A stretch of DNA of 6,593 nt. Source: an uncultured Gammaproteobacteria bacterium (GTDB lineage: Bacteria; Pseudomonadota; Gammaproteobacteria; Pseudomonadales; Litorivicinaceae). Under the pieces are notes generated by a model. It did not search any database, was not told where the DNA came from, and saw nothing but the letters and a program-made list of their open reading frames with translations. The position numbers and the translations under genes were made by a program. The DNA lies in the NCBI GenBank assembly GCA_913062835.1, contig CAJXXD010000050.1, positions 1 through 6,593 of the forward strand. Reading direction: 5' to 3'. Positions 1 through 5,073 of the stretch are shown piece by piece; within the stretch, counting starts at the first letter, position 1; each line of letters opens with the position of its first letter.

Positions 1-572
1 GAGGCAAGCGTTTCTGCGGTCGTTTCGATTTGCATTTCGCGGGTAGGGAGGCCTCGAAAATCGACTTTGCGAACACCTGCCGCCAAGAGCTCCTGTTCGG
101 CCTTCAGTGCCAACTTTTGCAGTTCAAAGGGGGTTAACGGGCCAGTGATCAAAAGATTCGAAATGTCTTCGTAGCGGGTGAGTGAGCTGACCACCGGGTC
201 TTCGGCGCCTTCGGGTAAGGTAAGGTTCTGGTTAATCCGTTGGCTGATGTCATCGAGTGCTTGGGACAGATTCGTGCCCTCGACCAATTCCACACGGAAA
301 CTGCTCGAAGCGAACTGGCTGGTGGCGTCGATGGATTCGATCACGGCCAATTCTTTAATGGCGTTCTCAATCGGTACCGTCAGGCCTTCTTGAACATCCT
401 CGGCGGTGGCGCCTGGCCAGCTGACAGAGACCGTGACGATGTCCAGCTCAAAACTTGGGAAAAATTGCGTTCGCAGGCGGTCGACGCCAACCAATCCGGC
501 AATAATCATGAGTGCCATCAAGAGATTGGCTGCCAACCGGTGCTTGGCGAACATGTGCACGAATGAGATCAC
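1..572 (-). CDS. RND efflux pump inner-membrane protein, N-terminal part (cut by window edge)
   Basis: This is the proton-driven inner-membrane transporter of an RND (AcrB/HAE-1-like) efflux system, which exports substrates together with the adaptor encoded just upstream. About 190 of the usual 1000 or more residues are visible. A short cytoplasmic start (FVHMFAKHRLAANL) leads into TM1 at about residues 14-30. The family-typical entry to the porter domain follows: FFPSFELDIVTVSVSWPGAT at about 37-56, then EDVQEGLTVPIE. The start is GTG at 572-570: it overlaps the adaptor stop as GTGA, has a strong Shine-Dalgarno, and an in-frame TGA lies four codons upstream. ATG at 554 is less likely because it would remove the cytoplasmic lead-in. 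The 4-bp overlap implies translational coupling. The charged TM4 residues that mark proton coupling lie outside the window, so substrate class (drugs, metals, lipids) cannot be read. Family call sure, substrate unknown. Confidence 0.93.
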   Translation of the reverse strand, partial: MISFVHMFAKHRLAANLLMALMIIAGLVGVDRLRTQFFPSFELDIVTVSVSWPGATAEDVQEGLTVPIENAIKELAVIESIDATSQFASSSFRVELVEGTNLSQALDDISQRINQNLTLPEGAEDPVVSSLTRYEDISNLLITGPLTPFELQKLALKAEQELLAAGVRKVDFRGLPTREMQIETTAETLA

Positions 573-1798
573 TCGATCACCTCAACCGCCAAACCTGTCA
601 CTGCGGCGGGAAGCCGCGAGATGAGAATGCGGTCGCCCGTATTGAGCTCGGGGGAGCGCACGAGAATTTCAGTGCTGAGTGCACCCGGACGGCGTCCGAG
701 TCGTTCAACGGGCACCGCTTCGAGTCGGTTGTCCTCGGTGATGCGATAGACACTGTCTCCTCCGTACAGTGCATCGGTCGGTAAGACCGCCACCGAGGTC
801 TCGGGTGCGAGCTCAATGGACAGGCTTAAGACCGAGCCGGTCGGTGGAAGACGGGTTTGACTTGAAAAGAACACATCCAGGGAGCCGGTTTGCTCACTGA
901 CTTTGCCAGCCACCCGAGTCAGTGCCAATACATCTCCGGACGGAGTCTTCGCAGTGATGGGGGTGCCTTGGCTCAAGGCGGCAGCCAACTGTCGACCGGT
1001 CGTCTCTGGCACTTGCATGCGCACCTCACGGCCGGCGTTCGGTGCAAAGGTCACTAGATTTTGATTGGCTTGGACCCGGTCGCCTTGTACCACATGGACG
1101 GCCACAATTTGCCCGTCCTCAGGGGCGGTCAGGTCGGTTGATGCGAGGTCACGCTCGGCATTTCTGACTTCGGCCGCAAAGCGTTCGATGGCGGTCTCTA
1201 ACTGGGTCCGTTTGGCGTCGACGGTCGCCAAGGCCAGTTCCCGTCGATTGACTTGCAGCTTTTGGGTGACGAGTGCTTGTCGGGCTTCATCGAGCTGCTG
1301 CTGGCTGGCCAGTTGGCGCTGCCTCAAATCCTCGATGCGCTGGAGGTTTTGGGTTTTCAGTGTCAAGGCTTCGCGATCGAGCACCAACGCTTCGCGATCT
1401 TTTTCTTCGGTGGCATTCAGGCTGACCAAGTTCGCGCGCGCATCGGCGAGATTAGCTTTGGCTTGGGACAGTTTGATCTCGGCATCGATCGCATCCAAGG
1501 TCAACAAAGGCGCCCCGGCGTCGACACGCGCCCCTTCACGCACCCACACTCTCGCGACATCGGTGGTCAGTCGGGCTTTGATCACTTGGGTGTCGGGATT
1601 TTCAACCGTGCCAAATCCGTTGAAAACGGGGCTGACTTCAGCGAGCGACAGTGTCTGAGCACTGACTCGCCATGCAGACGTGGCAACTTCTTGAACCGTG
1701 GCGGTTGGCTTGGTCTTACTGAGGCCGAAGAATCCACCGAGGCCGATCGCGAAGATGGCGGCCCCAATGGCAAATGCTTTCAGTTGCGTAGATTTCAT
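569..1798 (-). CDS. RND efflux periplasmic adaptor (HlyD/AcrA-like membrane fusion protein)
   Basis: This 409-residue protein is the periplasmic adaptor that would join the inner-membrane RND pump to an outer-membrane channel. It has an uncleaved-looking N-terminal membrane anchor (about residues 8-26). No lipobox cysteine is present, so it is probably not a lipoprotein. A first half-lipoyl segment follows (about 70-105, with VWVREGARVDAGAPLLTLDA), then a long alpha-helical hairpin rich in Gln, Arg, Leu and Glu (about 105-220). The second half-lipoyl segment is LTAPEDGQIVAVHVVQGDRV (about 223-242), followed by a beta-barrel domain and a C-terminal membrane-proximal domain (VLPTDALYGGDSVYRI at about 338-353). 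ATG 1798 is preceded by AAGGTGA at 1808-1802. The stop overlaps the pump start by 4 bp. No outer-membrane factor gene is visible; it may lie beyond the left edge or be shared. Family sure; substrate not inferable. Confidence 0.94.
   Translation of the reverse strand: MKSTQLKAFAIGAAIFAIGLGGFFGLSKTKPTATVQEVATSAWRVSAQTLSLAEVSPVFNGFGTVENPDTQVIKARLTTDVARVWVREGARVDAGAPLLTLDAIDAEIKLSQAKANLADARANLVSLNATEEKDREALVLDREALTLKTQNLQRIEDLRQRQLASQQQLDEARQALVTQKLQVNRRELALATVDAKRTQLETAIERFAAEVRNAERDLASTDLTAPEDGQIVAVHVVQGDRVQANQNLVTFAPNAGREVRMQVPETTGRQLAAALSQGTPITAKTPSGDVLALTRVAGKVSEQTGSLDVFFSSQTRLPPTGSVLSLSIELAPETSVAVLPTDALYGGDSVYRITEDNRLEAVPVERLGRRPGALSTEILVRSPELNTGDRILISRLPAAVTGLAVEVIE
575..583 (-). promoter_or_regulatory. 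Strong Shine-Dalgarno deciding the GTG start of the RND pump
   Basis: The minus strand reads GAGGTGATC at 583-575, a nine-base match to the complement of the usual proteobacterial 16S rRNA 3' end, two bases before the GTG at 572. It lies inside the last codons of the adaptor gene. This supports the GTG start and translation reinitiation or coupling from the adaptor. Confidence 0.75.
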
Positions 1799-1816
1799 GA
1801 GTCACCTTCAGGTACA

Positions 1817-1842
1817 GGAGCCGCAGAGACTACAGCGGCTCC
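1817..1842 (-). promoter_or_regulatory. GC-rich hairpin between csrA and the adaptor gene
   Basis: On the minus-strand transcript, GGAGCCGC (1842-1835) pairs perfectly with GCGGCTCC (1824-1817) around a 10-base loop; two wobble pairs could lengthen the stem. It lies between the csrA stop and the adaptor Shine-Dalgarno (1808-1802). No U-tract follows on either strand, so it is not a standard Rho-independent terminator. It could partly block read-through, mark a processing point or stabilise the adaptor mRNA. The structure is seen directly; the role is inference. Confidence 0.5.
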
Positions 1843-1860
1843 CAGGGAGACTCTAGGGTG

Positions 1861-2064
1861 TTACTGGCCGATTGCAACCTGAGGGTTGTCAGAATCTCCG
1901 CTTTCGCCCTGGATCTTGACGTAGATCTCTTCGCGATGGATGTCGACCGATTTGGGTGCATTGATGCCCAGACGCACATGATTCCCAAACAAGCCCAAGA
2001 TCGTGACGGTGACATCGTTGCCGATCATCACTTTTTCACCAATTTTGCGAGTCAGTACCAACAT
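1861..2064 (-). CDS. csrA: Carbon storage regulator CsrA (RsmA), RNA-binding translational regulator
   Basis: CsrA is a small homodimeric RNA-binding protein that binds GGA motifs, often in hairpin loops, near ribosome binding sites and represses or stabilises target mRNAs. It is controlled by decoy sRNAs of the CsrB/RsmZ type. The product has 67 residues, within the usual 60-70. It opens [15 protein letters not shown], and the RNA-contacting residues Leu4, Arg6 and Arg44 (in VDIHREEIY, 40-48) are all present. The tail ([15 protein letters not shown]) is polar and variable, as is normal. ATG 2064 has Shine-Dalgarno AAGGGG at 2077-2072. The gene stands in front of an RND efflux operon rather than beside alaS or a serine tRNA, as in enterobacteria and pseudomonads. 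Whether it is the only csrA of the genome cannot be seen. The leader holds a hairpin suited to autoregulation. Confidence 0.97.
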   Translation of the reverse strand: MLVLTRKIGEKVMIGNDVTVTILGLFGNHVRLGINAPKSVDIHREEIYVKIQGESGDSDNPQVAIGQ

Positions 2065-2071
2065 ATTTACG

Positions 2072-2099
2072 CCCCTTAACTATCCGTAGTTGTTTGTCC
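2072..2099 (-). promoter_or_regulatory. csrA leader: Shine-Dalgarno abutted by a GGA-loop hairpin (candidate CsrA autoregulatory site)
   Basis: Reading the minus strand, AACTA CGGA TAGTT at 2091-2078 forms a perfect five-pair stem with tetraloop CGGA. The Shine-Dalgarno AAGGGG (2077-2072) follows with no gap, then seven bases and the ATG. The core ACGGAU matches the ANGGA(U/N) pattern known for high-affinity CsrA sites, with GGA in the loop. A second GGA lies 14 bases upstream at 2099-2097, far enough for one CsrA dimer to bridge both. E. coli csrA is known to be autorepressed through sites of this kind. The structure is directly visible; binding is inferred. Confidence 0.6.
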
Positions 2100-2120
2100 A
2101 ATTTATGTCTAGAACATTGG
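2098..2120. promoter_or_regulatory. Inverted CCAAT-N13-ATTGG dyad with central CTAG, upstream of csrA
   Basis: CCAAT at 2098-2102 and ATTGG at 2116-2120 are exact inverted arms, 13 bases apart, and between them lies the imperfect palindrome ATGTCTAGAACAT (2105-2117). The dyad overlaps the putative -10 and start point of csrA, where a repressor could act. No regulator family is recognised from the motif. Confidence 0.3.
2105..2113 (+). repeat. Direct repeat ATGTCTAGA, copy 1
   Basis: This nine-base sequence recurs exactly at 2219-2227, in the same orientation, within the csrA / YqfO-like divergent region. It contains CTAG, a tetranucleotide usually scarce in proteobacterial genomes. Two copies in about 220 bases may be a paired protein-binding site, but chance is not excluded. 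Confidence 0.3.
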
Positions 2121-2142
2121 ATGGATTTTATAGGGGGGTCAA
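2113..2142 (-). promoter_or_regulatory. Possible csrA promoter
   Basis: On the minus strand, TTGACC (2142-2137) is a good -35 match. With an 18-base spacer the -10 would be AATGTT (2118-2113), a poor 3/6 match, giving a leader of about 42 bases that includes both GGA motifs. An alternative -10, TATAAA at 2132-2127, is better by sequence but sits only four bases from TTGACC and has no other -35. Which element is used cannot be decided by eye. Confidence 0.3.
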
Positions 2143-2190
2143 GCCTTTTTGGTGGGTTTCCTACGTAAATTAGCGAAAATTACGACTTTG

Positions 2191-2212
2191 TTTGCTGAGC
2201 AAATGGAATTTG
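2191..2212. promoter_or_regulatory. Two overlapping short dyads in the divergent intergenic region
   Basis: TTTGCT-G-AGCAAA (2191-2203) is a perfect six-base inverted repeat around one base. CAAAT-GGA-ATTTG (2200-2212) is a perfect five-base inverted repeat around GGA. They share four bases. They could be DNA operator half-sites or, if transcribed rightward, a hairpin with GGA in its loop. Function unknown; the symmetry is directly visible. Confidence 0.3.
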
Positions 2213-2218
2213 TTTTGG

Positions 2219-2227
2219 ATGTCTAGA
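2219..2227 (+). repeat. Direct repeat ATGTCTAGA, copy 2
   Basis: This is the second exact copy of the nine-base sequence at 2105-2113. Here it extends into the palindrome GTCTAGAC (2221-2228), 60 bases upstream of the chosen start of the YqfO-like gene. Confidence 0.3.
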
Positions 2228-2288
2228 CTTTTTGATCCGGAATATGGACAAAATAGATCAATTTGTTGTGCTGCACAGAGAGGGTGTG

Positions 2289-2609
2289 ATGCTGAAACTG
2301 GTCGTTTTTGTACCGGATTCGCATAAAGAATCGGTGAAAAAAGCGCTTTTCGAGGCCGGCGCGGGGTCTCAAGGTGCGTATTCAGAGTGTGCCTGGGAGA
2401 TTGAAGGGCGAGGGCAATTTCGACCCCGTGCGGGCGCGAATCCCACTCTGGGGCAGGTCGGTGCCTTGGAGTACGTAAATGAGTGGCGGGTTGAGATGCT
2501 GGTCGATGAATCTCGATGGTCGACTGTCAAACAGGCGCTGATTCATAGTCACCCCTATGAGTCGCCTGCTTATGACGTGGCGGCACTCTTCGATTCCGGC
2601 GCCGGGTGA
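2289..2609 (+). CDS. Small NIF3/YqfO-like protein (CutA/PII-like fold)
   Basis: This 106-residue protein resembles the small stand-alone proteins annotated as YqfO family or NGG1p-interacting factor NIF3, and the extra domain inserted in some NIF3 proteins, which has a CutA/PII-like fold. Family landmarks are KLVVFVPDSHKESVKKALFEAGAG (about residues 3-26), FRP at 44-46, GANP at 49-52, the EYVNEWRVEM strand, and HPYESPAYDV at 88-97. Biochemical role is not established. The reading frame stays open back to a TTG at 2232 and ATG at 2244, but the family normally begins at MxKLxFFVP. ATG 2289 also has GAGGG at 2280-2284, so it is preferred; its four-base spacing is a little short. The stop codon is immediately followed by the stop of the convergent NUDIX gene. 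The 5' region is unusually rich in GGA. Confidence 0.85.
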   Translation: MLKLVVFVPDSHKESVKKALFEAGAGSQGAYSECAWEIEGRGQFRPRAGANPTLGQVGALEYVNEWRVEMLVDESRWSTVKQALIHSHPYESPAYDVAALFDSGAG

Positions 2610-3164
2610 TTACACGCGAGCTGCCTCTTGGCTATCGTCTCGGTCTTCGCAGTGGAGTCGGAATTTGCCTGACTCCAGGTCCTCAATAAGGCAGTGCAAT
2701 GTGTCTCTCACCGTTTGAAACGCTAGATTCTCCCAAGGAATCTCATCGAGGCTAAATAAACGGGTTTCCAAACTCTCCGGTCCCGAATCAAAAGGTGAGT
2801 CATTGAGGTGTGCGAGATAGAGCATGTACACCTGGCTGATGCTTGGGATGGATGTCACCACATACAATCGATCGAGCGTTGGGCGAGCCCGGGCTTCTTC
2901 CCAAGTTTCACGGAGTGCAGCCTGAGCCACGGTTTCACCGTTTTCCATAAAACCTGCGGGCAAGGTCCACAGCCCGTAGCGAGGCTCGATCGCACGGCGA
3001 CAGAGGAGAATTCGATGTTGGTCGTCGATAACGACACAGCCGGCGATGATCTTTGGATTCTGGTAATGAATGGTGTCGCAGTGGTCGCAAATATCGCGGG
3101 GCCGGTTGTCGCCATCGGGTACCCGTCGAGTCGTTTTTTCACCGCAGCTTGAGCAAAAGTTCAT
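2610..3164 (-). CDS. NUDIX hydrolase with N-terminal zinc ribbon
   Basis: This enzyme should hydrolyse a nucleoside diphosphate linked to another group, for example ADP-ribose, FAD or NAD-like compounds; substrate not determinable here. It has 184 residues. The N-terminus carries a zinc ribbon with CxxC pairs at Cys4/Cys7 and Cys26/Cys29. The NUDIX box runs from Gly71 (GFMENGE) to REtwEEARA at 85-93, with catalytic and metal-binding Glu86, Glu89 and Glu90. The Gly of the classical EExG is Arg92, which I recall as common in this zinc-ribbon subfamily. It differs from NudC (NADH/RNA decapping), being shorter and lacking the SQPWPFPxS motif after the box. ATG 3164 follows GGGAGGG at 3174-3168. 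The gene diverges from a second NUDIX gene 32 bp away and converges with no gap on the YqfO-like gene. Confidence 0.92.
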   Translation of the reverse strand: MNFCSSCGEKTTRRVPDGDNRPRDICDHCDTIHYQNPKIIAGCVVIDDQHRILLCRRAIEPRYGLWTLPAGFMENGETVAQAALRETWEEARARPTLDRLYVVTSIPSISQVYMLYLAHLNDSPFDSGPESLETRLFSLDEIPWENLAFQTVRDTLHCLIEDLESGKFRLHCEDRDDSQEAARV

Positions 3165-3183
3165 GAGTCCCTCCCGGTTGACC

Positions 3184-3190
3184 GTATACT
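3184..3190. promoter_or_regulatory. Possible bidirectional -10 element between the two NUDIX genes
   Basis: The palindrome GTATAC (3184-3189) gives TATACT on the plus strand (3185-3190, 5/6 to TATAAT) and TATACG on the minus strand (3189-3184, 4/6). The plus-strand start point would fall at about 3197, the A of the ATG. The minus-strand start would fall at about 3177, just ahead of the GGGAGGG Shine-Dalgarno. The -35 regions would lie at the ends of the opposite genes and none is convincing. Confidence 0.35.
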
Positions 3191-3196
3191 ACCCAA

Positions 3197-3805
3197 ATGT
3201 CTGTGACGAAACAGCGACTGATCGATGGCCTGCGTGCAAGTCGCCCGCGGTGGCAGCTGACCGCAGGATCTGGCGATGCCGCCGTGGCATTGGTGATCTC
3301 GGGAGTGGATCAACCTGCGATCACATTGTGCGTCAAAGCGCCGCATTTGAGACGCCATGCCGGTGAAGTGTCTTTGCCAGGTGGCAAAGTGGACACGAGC
3401 GATGCAGACAGCCTCGACGCGGCCCGCCGGGAACTTACTGAAGAGACAGGGATTGTGTTACCGAGAGCATCGGCCCTTGGAAGCTTGGATCAAATCTATA
3501 GTTTGCACGGGCTTCGGGTGACACCCCATGTTTTCTGGAGTGAAGAGCCGCTCACCGGGTATCCCAATGAACCGGAAATCGCAAAGGTGTTTCGTTGCCC
3601 GTTGCACCGCATTTTAGATGCACCGGACGGGTTTGAACAAAGCCGGCATCGTGACATTGAGGGGCTGTGGATGCCTCGTTGGGTAGTCGGAGACCAGACC
3701 ATTTGGGGGCTGACGGCTCTTATTTTGGCTAACTTTCGGACGCTTGGGTTGGGGCAGCCTATTCGGTATCCGAACGGTCAGGATCCGTTTCAGACCACGC
3801 TTTGA
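3197..3805 (+). CDS. nudL: NUDIX hydrolase of the CoA pyrophosphatase (NudL/YeaB-like) family
   Basis: Members of this family cleave coenzyme A or acyl-CoA to 4'-phosphopantetheine and 3',5'-ADP. The 202-residue length is typical. The family signature LRRHAGEVSLPGG (51-63) precedes a NUDIX box with one extra residue, as in E. coli NudL. It ends RELTEETGI (78-86), with catalytic and metal-binding Glu79, Glu82 and Glu83. Downstream landmarks are VTPHVFW (108-114), NEPEIAKVFRCPL (124-136) and IWGLTALIL (169-177). ATG 3197 is the first start possible after an in-frame TGA at 3179-3181, yet has no Shine-Dalgarno; GTG 3203 is no better. Translation may therefore be leaderless. The 3' end overlaps corB, on the other strand, by 47 bp. 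Family assignment is firm; the exact substrate is inferred, so the symbol is tentative. Confidence 0.9.
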   Translation: MSVTKQRLIDGLRASRPRWQLTAGSGDAAVALVISGVDQPAITLCVKAPHLRRHAGEVSLPGGKVDTSDADSLDAARRELTEETGIVLPRASALGSLDQIYSLHGLRVTPHVFWSEEPLTGYPNEPEIAKVFRCPLHRILDAPDGFEQSRHRDIEGLWMPRWVVGDQTIWGLTALILANFRTLGLGQPIRYPNGQDPFQTTL

Positions 3806-5060
3806 CGGACCGAATGCGGTTGTCCTGGATGGCCAAGACTTCAAACCGGTAGGGTCCATGGGCCAGGCCCAACGGGGTTTCTGGGATGAATTCCAATTGC
3901 TCAATCAGCCAACCGCTGAGGGTGCGCGGTCCATCGGTGGATAGTTCCCATTTGAGGGCACGGTTTAGGTCGCGCACAGTCGCTGAACCGTCAATGATTA
4001 CGGTGCCGTCATCTTGTGGGTGCACATCGGGTGAGGTTTCTTGAATGTGGTCAGTGGTGAACTCACCAACGATCTCTTCCAAGATGTCATCGATTGTCAC
4101 CAGCCCTTGGATATCTCCGTATTCATCCACCACCATGGCCAAGCGTTCCCGCTCCTTTTGGAAGTTGAAGAGCTGGGTGTGCAAAGGCGCACTTAGAGGT
4201 ACGAAATACGTCTCTTCACACAGCTCTTTGAGCCGTTCCTTAAATAGATGCTCATCGGTTTGCGGGGGCAAGTCGTCTAATAGCTTCAACGCAGTCCGCG
4301 CATGCAGTACACCCACGAGCGCCTCGATATCCTCGTTGAAAACGGGCAGTCGTGTGTGCTGCGTGGAGCGCAACTGATCAATCAATTCGTTCATGTCATC
4401 GGCGAGATCGAGACCGATAATTTCGCTTCTAGGCACCATGATCTCATCCACCTGCACCCGTTCTAAGTCAAGGATCGATAACAGCATGCCGTGGCGCCGC
4501 GCCGGAATCCGGTGACCGCTTTGCATCATGAGCGTCCGCAATTCGTCTTTGGTCAGCCGGTCACGGGTTGATGTTTCCGGATTGATCTTTAACAGTCGAA
4601 GTAGGCTGTTGGAAAGCAGGTTGGTGGTCCAAACCAACGGATAGGTCAATTTCAGTAAGGGGGTCAGGATCAAGCTGGACGGTGTCGCGATCCGTTCGGG
4701 GTGGAGCGCGGCAAAGGTTTTGGGAGTGACCTCCGCGAAGATCAGAATGACCAATGTCAAAGCGCCTGTGGCAATTGCGACGCCGGCATCGCCAAAAATA
4801 CGCACCGCCAATACGGTGGCAATGGCGGAAGCCAGGATATTGACGAAGTTGTTGCCGATTAGGATCAGGCCAATCAGTCGATCGGGCCGTTCGAGTAATC
4901 GTAAAATGCGGTTGGCGGCTGGTGACCCTTCGGCGGCCTGATGCTGCAGGCGGACTCGATTGATAGCCATCAAGCCGGTTTCAGAACTTGAGAAAAACGC
5001 CGATAGGAAGATCAAGCCAACAAGAATCAGCCCCAGCGTTTCGTTTGAGATCTCACTCAA
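3759..5060 (-). CDS. corB: CorB/CNNM-type membrane protein with CBS pair (HlyC/CorC family, YfjD-like)
   Basis: This inner-membrane protein belongs to the CNNM/CorB family, linked to magnesium (and cobalt) transport or efflux. With the chosen start it has 433 residues. The DUF21 membrane domain spans about residues 5-155, with the family motifs SSSETG (24-29), IGNNFVNILAS (68-78) and FAEVTPKT (108-115). A cytosolic CBS pair follows at about 200-335, from VDEIMVPRSEI to VVDEYGDIQGLVTIDDILEE (the second CBS and linker). A CorC/HlyC domain ends the protein (about 345-425). Start: an ATG at 5117 would add 19 atypical residues and overlap ypjD by 44 bp. TTG 5060, which begins (M)SEISNETLGLIL like YfjD, has TAGGA at 5073-5069 eight bases upstream and lies 13 bp after the ypjD stop. 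I prefer the TTG. It is co-transcribed with ypjD, as in other gammaproteobacteria. Confidence 0.93.
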   Translation of the reverse strand: MSEISNETLGLILVGLIFLSAFFSSSETGLMAINRVRLQHQAAEGSPAANRILRLLERPDRLIGLILIGNNFVNILASAIATVLAVRIFGDAGVAIATGALTLVILIFAEVTPKTFAALHPERIATPSSLILTPLLKLTYPLVWTTNLLSNSLLRLLKINPETSTRDRLTKDELRTLMMQSGHRIPARRHGMLLSILDLERVQVDEIMVPRSEIIGLDLADDMNELIDQLRSTQHTRLPVFNEDIEALVGVLHARTALKLLDDLPPQTDEHLFKERLKELCEETYFVPLSAPLHTQLFNFQKERERLAMVVDEYGDIQGLVTIDDILEEIVGEFTTDHIQETSPDVHPQDDGTVIIDGSATVRDLNRALKWELSTDGPRTLSGWLIEQLEFIPETPLGLAHGPYRFEVLAIQDNRIRSVKAWSETDPDRSDTE

Positions 5061-5068
5061 GCGCGCGG

Positions 5069-5073
5069 TCCTA
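5069..5073 (-). promoter_or_regulatory. Shine-Dalgarno supporting the TTG start of corB
   Basis: TAGGA at 5073-5069 on the minus strand lies eight bases before TTG 5060 and falls in the 13-bp gap after the ypjD stop (5076-5074). It favours the TTG over ATG 5117. Confidence 0.55.

Noticed and set aside
178..784. Several 70-110 residue plus-strand reading frames opposite the pump and adaptor
   Set aside because: They mutually overlap, run antisense to well-supported RND genes and show no protein features.
1817..1842. Rho-independent terminator for csrA
   Set aside because: The stem is good but no run of T follows it on either strand, so it is listed only as a hairpin.
1065..1882. Two overlapping long plus-strand reading frames (1065-1658 and 1253-1882)
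   Set aside because: They lie antisense to the adaptor gene, have low-complexity Ser/Arg-rich or patternless translations, and lack recognisable domains. The minus-strand adaptor explains the sequence.
2119..2248. A CsrB/RsmZ-type decoy sRNA in the csrA upstream region
   Set aside because: Only one or two GGA motifs sit in plausible loops, there is no intrinsic terminator, and the region runs straight into the YqfO-like gene. A leader is the simpler reading.
2610..3164. Assignment of the zinc-ribbon NUDIX as NudC (NADH pyrophosphatase / decapping enzyme)
   Set aside because: It is too short, its zinc ribbon is at the extreme N-terminus rather than mid-protein, and the SQPWPFPxS motif is absent.
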